A stretch of 17,339 nucleotides of DNA, taken from positions 1 through 17,339 of the forward strand of contig NZ_JAMONU010000023.1 of assembly GCF_027066465.1 (NCBI RefSeq). Direction: 5' to 3'. The notes beneath the pieces were generated by a model that did no database searches, had not been told where the DNA came from, and saw only the letters and a list, made by a program, of their open reading frames with translations. The position numbers and the translations under genes are program-made. The DNA is from Thermococcus sp. (GTDB taxonomy: Archaea > Methanobacteriota_B > Thermococci > Thermococcales > Thermococcaceae). Positions within the stretch are counted from its first letter, which is position 1. The number at the start of each line of letters is the position of its first letter. Shown one piece after another: positions 13,276-17,339 of the stretch.

Positions 13276-15357
13276 TCAGCCGTAGTATATCTTTACCTGC
13301 AGGAAGTAGTTGGCGGACCAGTAGTAGGTGCTGTACGCGTAGACCACGAAGTACCACGTTCCGGGCTGTGGGTTGTTGTAGCTCACGTATTCATCCGAAC
13401 CGTAGTTGGTTGAACTCGTGACGAGGTTCTGGTTCGGGTCGTAGAGGTAGAGGTCGAGGTCGTCGTAGCTGCTTCCGTAGAGGTAGCCCTCAATCTTGGT
13501 GGCGCCGCTGTTGACGGTAACGGTGTCAACGACGTAGCTTCCGTAGGTGACGCTGCCGGTGAAGTTCTTAACGACGACGGTCTGGCTGGGCTGGCTTGGC
13601 TGGGTCGGGGTGGTGTTGGTGTTGTTCGTCGGAGTCGTGGTGTTGGTTGGGGTCGTAGTGTTGGTCTCGTTGCTTGGAGTGCTCGGCTGGCTCGGGGTCG
13701 TGGTGTTTGCGCCAGCTGTGACGGTTCCTCCCTCGTCAAGGACCTCGAGCTTGTAGTTGGCGCTTCCTGAGTAGCTCACGATGAGGAAGTACCAGGTTCC
13801 CGGGGTGGGGTTCCTGTAGGCAACCTTCTCGAAGCCGTAGTAGCTGGTGTCCGAGTAGTCAACGAGCTGGCCGTTCGGGTCATACATGTAGAGGTCGAGG
13901 TCGGCCTGCGGGTTGTCCCAGGTGAGGAGCGCCGCTATCCTGGTTGTTCCGCTGCTGACGGTGACCTCCTTGGTGACGTTCTGCTTGTCCGCGAGGTAGC
14001 CCGTGAAGTCAACCTTGGAGTCCTGGTCGTAGTTGAGGGCCTCGTAGACGTTTATCCTACCGGCACCGTAGGCGATTCCGGCTATGGCGCTCGCGTTGAC
14101 GACATCCGCTGTTATCTCAAGGACGTACTTAATCTTGTCCGGGGTCCAGTCGGGGTGGGCCTGCTTGAGGAGAGCCACGGCACCGCTGACGTGCGGGGTG
14201 GCCATTGAAGTTCCGGGTGCGGCAACGTAGTACTGGCCAACGAGCTCGTTGGTCAGCTCGGTTCCGGCGGCCCTGTCGGAGATAATCCAGTTGCCCGGAG
14301 CGACGACCTCGGGCTTGAGCCTGCCGTCCGCCGTCGGTCCCCTGCTTGAGAACCAGGTTATTGTGTCGTTGGCCGTAACGGCGCCGACGGTGATGACGTC
14401 CGGAGCTGCAGCGGGAGAACCTATGGTGTAGGTGTCCGGCCCGCTGTTTCCAGCGGCGACACAGACTACTATCCCGTCCTCCCAGGCCTTGTCAACCTCC
14501 TGGCTGAGGGCGTCGGTTCCGTCGGAGCTCTGGCTTGAGCCGAGCGAGAGGTTGATGACACTTATGTTGTACTCGTCCTTGTGCTGGATAACCCAGTCAA
14601 CACCCGCTATGATTGTTGAAACGGAACCGCTGCCGTTGGCGTTGAGAACTTTAACGCCGACGAGCTTGGCCCCGGGGGCAACGCCCTTGTACTTGCCGTC
14701 GCTCGCCGCCCCGGTGCTGGCTATGATTCCCGCAACGTGGGTTCCGTGACCGTTGTCGTCGTAGGGTGTCGTTCTGTTGTTCACGAAGTCCTTCCAGCCG
14801 ATGACCTTACCCTGGAGGTCCGGGTGGGAGGCGTCGATACCCGTGTCGATGACCGCGACGACAACATGACTTCCGTTGTAGCCGACGTTCCAAACCTCAG
14901 GGGCAGAAATCTGTGCAGTTGATTCGTCGAGACCCTCAAGGGTAACCTGAGCCTGAACCTTGTAGTCGTCCTGTATGAACTGGATACCCTGAATGTTTAT
15001 GCCTCCGATGAGGCCGGTGTCGGAGAGGCCCGCGAGGACGAGGAGGTACTTGACCGGCATCGTGACGGCTACGGCCGGAATTGCGTGGTAGCTGTATTTT
15101 ATTTTCGCACCGAGGAACTTAAGGAGCGGTATGGCGGCGTTCTTCTGTGCCTGACTGTTGAACATTATGATTGTGCTGATTTCCTTGTTTGGATTCATTC
15201 CCTGGACCTTCTCAAAGAGCTTTGGAGTGAGCAGTCCGTAGTCCTTCTGGGTATGCGTGGCGAGGTGCGTGCTATTACCGGTTGAAGCCGCCGCTGCGAA
15301 ACCAAATGTCATACCAACGACGAGGATTGCCAACAGGAGTGCTTTCATTTCCCTCAT
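13276..15357 (-). CDS. secreted subtilisin-like serine protease (S8) with two C-terminal beta domains
   Basis: A 693-aa extracellular protease resembling T. kodakarensis Tk-SP. In order: signal peptide 1-24 (to AAAAS); I9-type propeptide/inhibitor about 40-135; S8 catalytic domain about 150-445 with Asp171 (AVIDTGID), His204 (GHGTHVAG), oxyanion Asn304 (AAGNSGP) and Ser384 (GTSMATPHVSG); a beta-jelly-roll/PPC domain about 450-540 with DLDLYMYDPNG; a Thr/Asn/Pro/Ser linker about 546-592; and a second, similar beta domain about 596-693 with DLDLYLYDPN. The paired Asp motifs probably bind Ca2+. The enzyme should mature by autocleavage after export and supply peptides for growth. ATG 15357 is preferred because AAGGTG is 7 nt upstream and the signal peptide then begins properly; the open frame to 15417 adds a basic stretch. 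TATA lies at 15434-15444. Confidence 0.95.
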   Translation of the reverse strand: MREMKALLLAILVVGMTFGFAAAASTGNSTHLATHTQKDYGLLTPKLFEKVQGMNPNKEISTIIMFNSQAQKNAAIPLLKFLGAKIKYSYHAIPAVAVTMPVKYLLVLAGLSDTGLIGGINIQGIQFIQDDYKVQAQVTLEGLDESTAQISAPEVWNVGYNGSHVVVAVIDTGIDASHPDLQGKVIGWKDFVNNRTTPYDDNGHGTHVAGIIASTGAASDGKYKGVAPGAKLVGVKVLNANGSGSVSTIIAGVDWVIQHKDEYNISVINLSLGSSQSSDGTDALSQEVDKAWEDGIVVCVAAGNSGPDTYTIGSPAAAPDVITVGAVTANDTITWFSSRGPTADGRLKPEVVAPGNWIISDRAAGTELTNELVGQYYVAAPGTSMATPHVSGAVALLKQAHPDWTPDKIKYVLEITADVVNASAIAGIAYGAGRINVYEALNYDQDSKVDFTGYLADKQNVTKEVTVSSGTTRIAALLTWDNPQADLDLYMYDPNGQLVDYSDTSYYGFEKVAYRNPTPGTWYFLIVSYSGSANYKLEVLDEGGTVTAGANTTTPSQPSTPSNETNTTTPTNTTTPTNNTNTTPTQPSQPSQTVVVKNFTGSVTYGSYVVDTVTVNSGATKIEGYLYGSSYDDLDLYLYDPNQNLVTSSTNYGSDEYVSYNNPQPGTWYFVVYAYSTYYWSANYFLQVKIYYG
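13575..13715 (-). repeat. coding low-complexity Thr/Asn/Pro repeat in the protease linker
   Basis: Codons for Thr, Asn, Pro and Ser recur as near copies of a TNTTTP unit followed by TQPSQPSQ. The linker joins the two beta domains and is a likely O-glycosylated, flexible stalk. Such repeats expand and contract easily between strains. Confidence 0.65.
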
Positions 15358-15411
15358 GGCAGTGCACCTTCGACGTCTTTTATTCCATCGGGTATCATAA
15401 CCCTCATCAAA

Positions 15412-15446
15412 GAACATCTTTGAACAATGAGGCTATATAAATATTT
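15412..15446 (-). promoter_or_regulatory. promoter of the subtilisin-like protease gene
   Basis: Minus strand AAATATTTATATAG (plus 15433-15446) is a strong TATA box, giving initiation near 15412 and a leader of about 55 nt. The rest of the 275-bp gap to the AOR gene (15358-15632) shows no gene. Confidence 0.55.
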
Positions 15447-15607
15447 CGATTTTTAAGCAAAATCTTGCATATGCTTCCAAAGTCTTGAGATAATTTCCAA
15501 TCTAGAACCAAGGTGATGGGACGAGAGTTGCTAGAAATCCATCGAAAATTTTCCGAAAAGTTAAGGGGAACTGTTTCGACCTAACTCTAAGAACGCGGTT
15601 AACATGA

Positions 15608-15620
15608 ACTAAAAAAGAAG
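15608..15620 (-). terminator. oligo-T terminator of the AOR gene
   Basis: Minus strand CTTCTTTTTTAG, with six Ts at plus 15611-15616, lies 13-25 nt past the AOR stop. Confidence 0.5.
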
Positions 15621-15632
15621 GTAGTAAAAGGC

Positions 15633-17339
15633 TCACAACTCGTCGAGACCAAGCTCTTTGAGCTTCTCCTCAGGAATCCTGCCGTCCTCGGTCCAGCCGC
15701 GGAACTTGTAATACTTGGGAAGCATCAGGTGAAGCCTGACAACGTGTCCCTTGTTCGGTCCGTTCTTGACGGGCTCTTCAAGCAGTCTCTTCGGCAGGGT
15801 GTCCTCCTTGAGCGGGTCGAGTCCGGCCTTGAGGTTGAAGAGCCTCTCGGCGTTCCAGATGCGCTCGCCTATCTTGAGGTACTCCTCGGTGGAGAGGTCC
15901 CAGCCCAAAGCGGCGTTGAGCAGGTCGCGGTAGTCGTCCGCACCGAGACCGAAGGTGGTGAAGACACAGAGTCCGGCTGCGTCGATGAGAGCCGTGAGGT
16001 CCTGGAAGAGGATGACCATCTTGACCTTCTCGTCGCTTATGTCGTGCGGGTCCATCTTGTATGGGTATCCGAGAATCTCGGGACTAATCATGTACTGCTT
16101 TATGTGACAGCCGCCGCGGTTGTTGGTGGCGTAACCGAGACCGTGGCCCTCAGCTCCACGCGGGTCGTAGGCCGGAAGCTCCTGCTTCTTGACGCCCATG
16201 AAGTACTCGAGACCGTTGTACATCTTCGCCAGGCGGTAGCCGCCTTCCGCCAATTTGTCACCGAAGCCCTCTCTCTTGGCAATCTTCTCGATGTAGTAGT
16301 GGAGCACCTCTGTGTTGCCCCATCTGAAGGGAGGAGCCTCCTCGCCAAGGTCCTCCTGCTTGAGCAGGCCCTTCTCGTAAAGCTCCATCGCGGTTGCGAG
16401 CGTTCCGCCGGTTGAAATGGTGTCCATACCGTACTCGTCTATGAGGTGGTTGGCCTCGATGATGCTCGCGAGGTCGTTTATGCCGAGATGGGCACCGAGC
16501 GCCCAGATGCTCTCGTACTCCGGTCCCTCCGTGATTCCGAGCGTTGGAAGCCTGTTGACCCTTCCACAGCCGATTGGACAGGCGTAGCAGGGCTTGTTCC
16601 TGACGAGGTACTTGGCGGCCATAGCTTCACCGCTCTGCTCCTCCGCGTACTCGAACTGGCTGTACTGGAAGTTCCTCGTCGGGTAGAGACCGTTCTGGTT
16701 GATTATGTTGACGAGAACTGCCGTTCCGTACTTGGGAAGTCCACCGCCGGCAGTCGGGTCGTTCCTGAGCTTGTCGGTCTTCTCCTTGACTACCGATGTG
16801 AACTTCGCCCTGTCTGCAACTTCAACGCGCTTGTGGCCGCGAACGACTATCGCCTTGAGCTTCTTGCTCCCCATGACCGCTCCAACACCGCCCCTACCGG
16901 CTGCACGGTGCTCGTCGTTCATCACAGCCGCAAAGCGGACGAGGTTCTCACCGGCAGGCCCTATGAGGGCAACGCGGATTTTCTTGTCCCCTATCTCCTC
17001 CCTCAGGGCCTTCTCGGTCTCGCTCGATGTCTTACCCCAGAGGTGGCTTGCGTCCCTAATTTCAACGCTCTCGTCGTTTATGTACAGGTAAACCGGGTGA
17101 TCGGAGGCGCCTTCAACTATTATCGCGTCCCAGCCCGCGAACTTGAGTTCGGCTCCAAAGAAGCCGCCCGAATTAGCCATTGCAATGTATCCCGTCAGCG
17201 GGCTCTTGGTTATCACCATGTATCTGCCGCCGGTCGGTGCGGTGGTTCCCGTCAGCGGGCCCGTGGCGTATATTATCTTGTTCTCCGGGCTGAACGGGTC
17301 AACGGTTGGGTCCATCTCCTTGAGGAGGTAGTAGATTCC
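15633..17339 (-). CDS. aor: tungsten-containing aldehyde:ferredoxin oxidoreductase (5' end outside window)
   Basis: 568 codons are seen and the frame runs off the right edge; by comparison with P. furiosus AOR (about 605 aa) some 35-40 N-terminal residues are missing. The enzyme oxidises aldehydes from peptide and amino-acid breakdown to acids and reduces ferredoxin, using a tungsten bis-pterin cofactor and one [4Fe-4S] cluster, in the cytoplasm. Visible marks are GPLTGTTAPTGGRY and SPLTGYIAMANSGG near the start, AAGRGGVGAVMGSKKLKA, the cluster motif CYACPIGC (near 16575-16600), GPEYESIWALG, DPRGAEGHGLGYATNNRGG, and DAAGLC (near 15965-15985) with the last cluster Cys. Met at 17315 is internal, not the start, because GIYYLLKE reads through before it. 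The promoter is outside the window. The ferredoxin encoded at 8413-8616 is its likely acceptor. Confidence 0.95.
   Translation of the reverse strand, partial: GIYYLLKEMDPTVDPFSPENKIIYATGPLTGTTAPTGGRYMVITKSPLTGYIAMANSGGFFGAELKFAGWDAIIVEGASDHPVYLYINDESVEIRDASHLWGKTSSETEKALREEIGDKKIRVALIGPAGENLVRFAAVMNDEHRAAGRGGVGAVMGSKKLKAIVVRGHKRVEVADRAKFTSVVKEKTDKLRNDPTAGGGLPKYGTAVLVNIINQNGLYPTRNFQYSQFEYAEEQSGEAMAAKYLVRNKPCYACPIGCGRVNRLPTLGITEGPEYESIWALGAHLGINDLASIIEANHLIDEYGMDTISTGGTLATAMELYEKGLLKQEDLGEEAPPFRWGNTEVLHYYIEKIAKREGFGDKLAEGGYRLAKMYNGLEYFMGVKKQELPAYDPRGAEGHGLGYATNNRGGCHIKQYMISPEILGYPYKMDPHDISDEKVKMVILFQDLTALIDAAGLCVFTTFGLGADDYRDLLNAALGWDLSTEEYLKIGERIWNAERLFNLKAGLDPLKEDTLPKRLLEEPVKNGPNKGHVVRLHLMLPKYYKFRGWTEDGRIPEEKLKELGLDEL

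Noticed and set aside
15729..16415. 228-aa plus-strand ORF inside the AOR gene
   Set aside because: It is the antisense shadow of a certain AOR coding region. Its Val/Glu-rich composition mirrors AOR codons and it has no RBS or promoter.

Overview
The window is from a hyperthermophilic euryarchaeon of the order Thermococcales, most likely Thermococcus. The evidence is a branched-polyamine synthase (BpsA), a single-cluster [4Fe-4S] ferredoxin with an Asp cluster ligand as in Pyrococcus furiosus, a tungsten aldehyde:ferredoxin oxidoreductase (AOR), a secreted subtilase of the Thermococcus type, archaeal TATA/BRE promoters, GGTG/GGAGG ribosome binding sites and oligo-T termination. Family assignments come from reading the proteins and from memory of these families; no search was run.

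The window has two parts. Positions about 55-5380 form an AT-rich accessory island. A hand-counted 60-base line at 4561 is 25% G+C, against 57% for a line at 5581 in the adjoining core. The island carries an AbiE-type (type IV) antitoxin/toxin pair on the + strand (243-1849). A 621-bp gene-free stretch follows, with a seven-unit 10-bp periodic array and a perfect hairpin. Next comes a minus-strand operon (4491 down to 2471): a tyrosine-recombinase-like protein, a 153-aa protein with a possible winged helix, and a 60-aa acidic protein. Its promoter holds two more copies of the 10-bp motif, and a very AT-rich segment upstream has five iteron-like repeats. An unrecognised 177-201-aa gene (4791 to about 5324) ends the island. 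No tRNA or att duplication was found.

Positions about 5383-17339 are core-like, compact and GC-richer: UPF0282 metallo-hydrolase (+), a lipoprotein (-), nicotinate phosphoribosyltransferase (+), ferredoxin (-), a MIP18/DUF59 Fe-S assembly factor (-), a PP-loop ATPase (-), divergent bpsA (+), a decayed nucleotidyltransferase, a membrane-anchored secreted protein with prenyltransferase-like repeats (-), a secreted subtilisin-like protease (-), and the tungsten AOR (-), cut by the right edge. Ferredoxin is the usual electron acceptor of AOR. MIP18-family proteins serve Fe-S assembly, on which both depend. The protease and the toroid protein lie in tandem and both act outside the membrane.

The most interesting material is in the island: two separate helically phased repeat arrays flanking an unsplit recombinase and two undescribed small genes, beside a toxin-antitoxin pair. 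This could be a small integrated replicon or a self-regulated recombination module.
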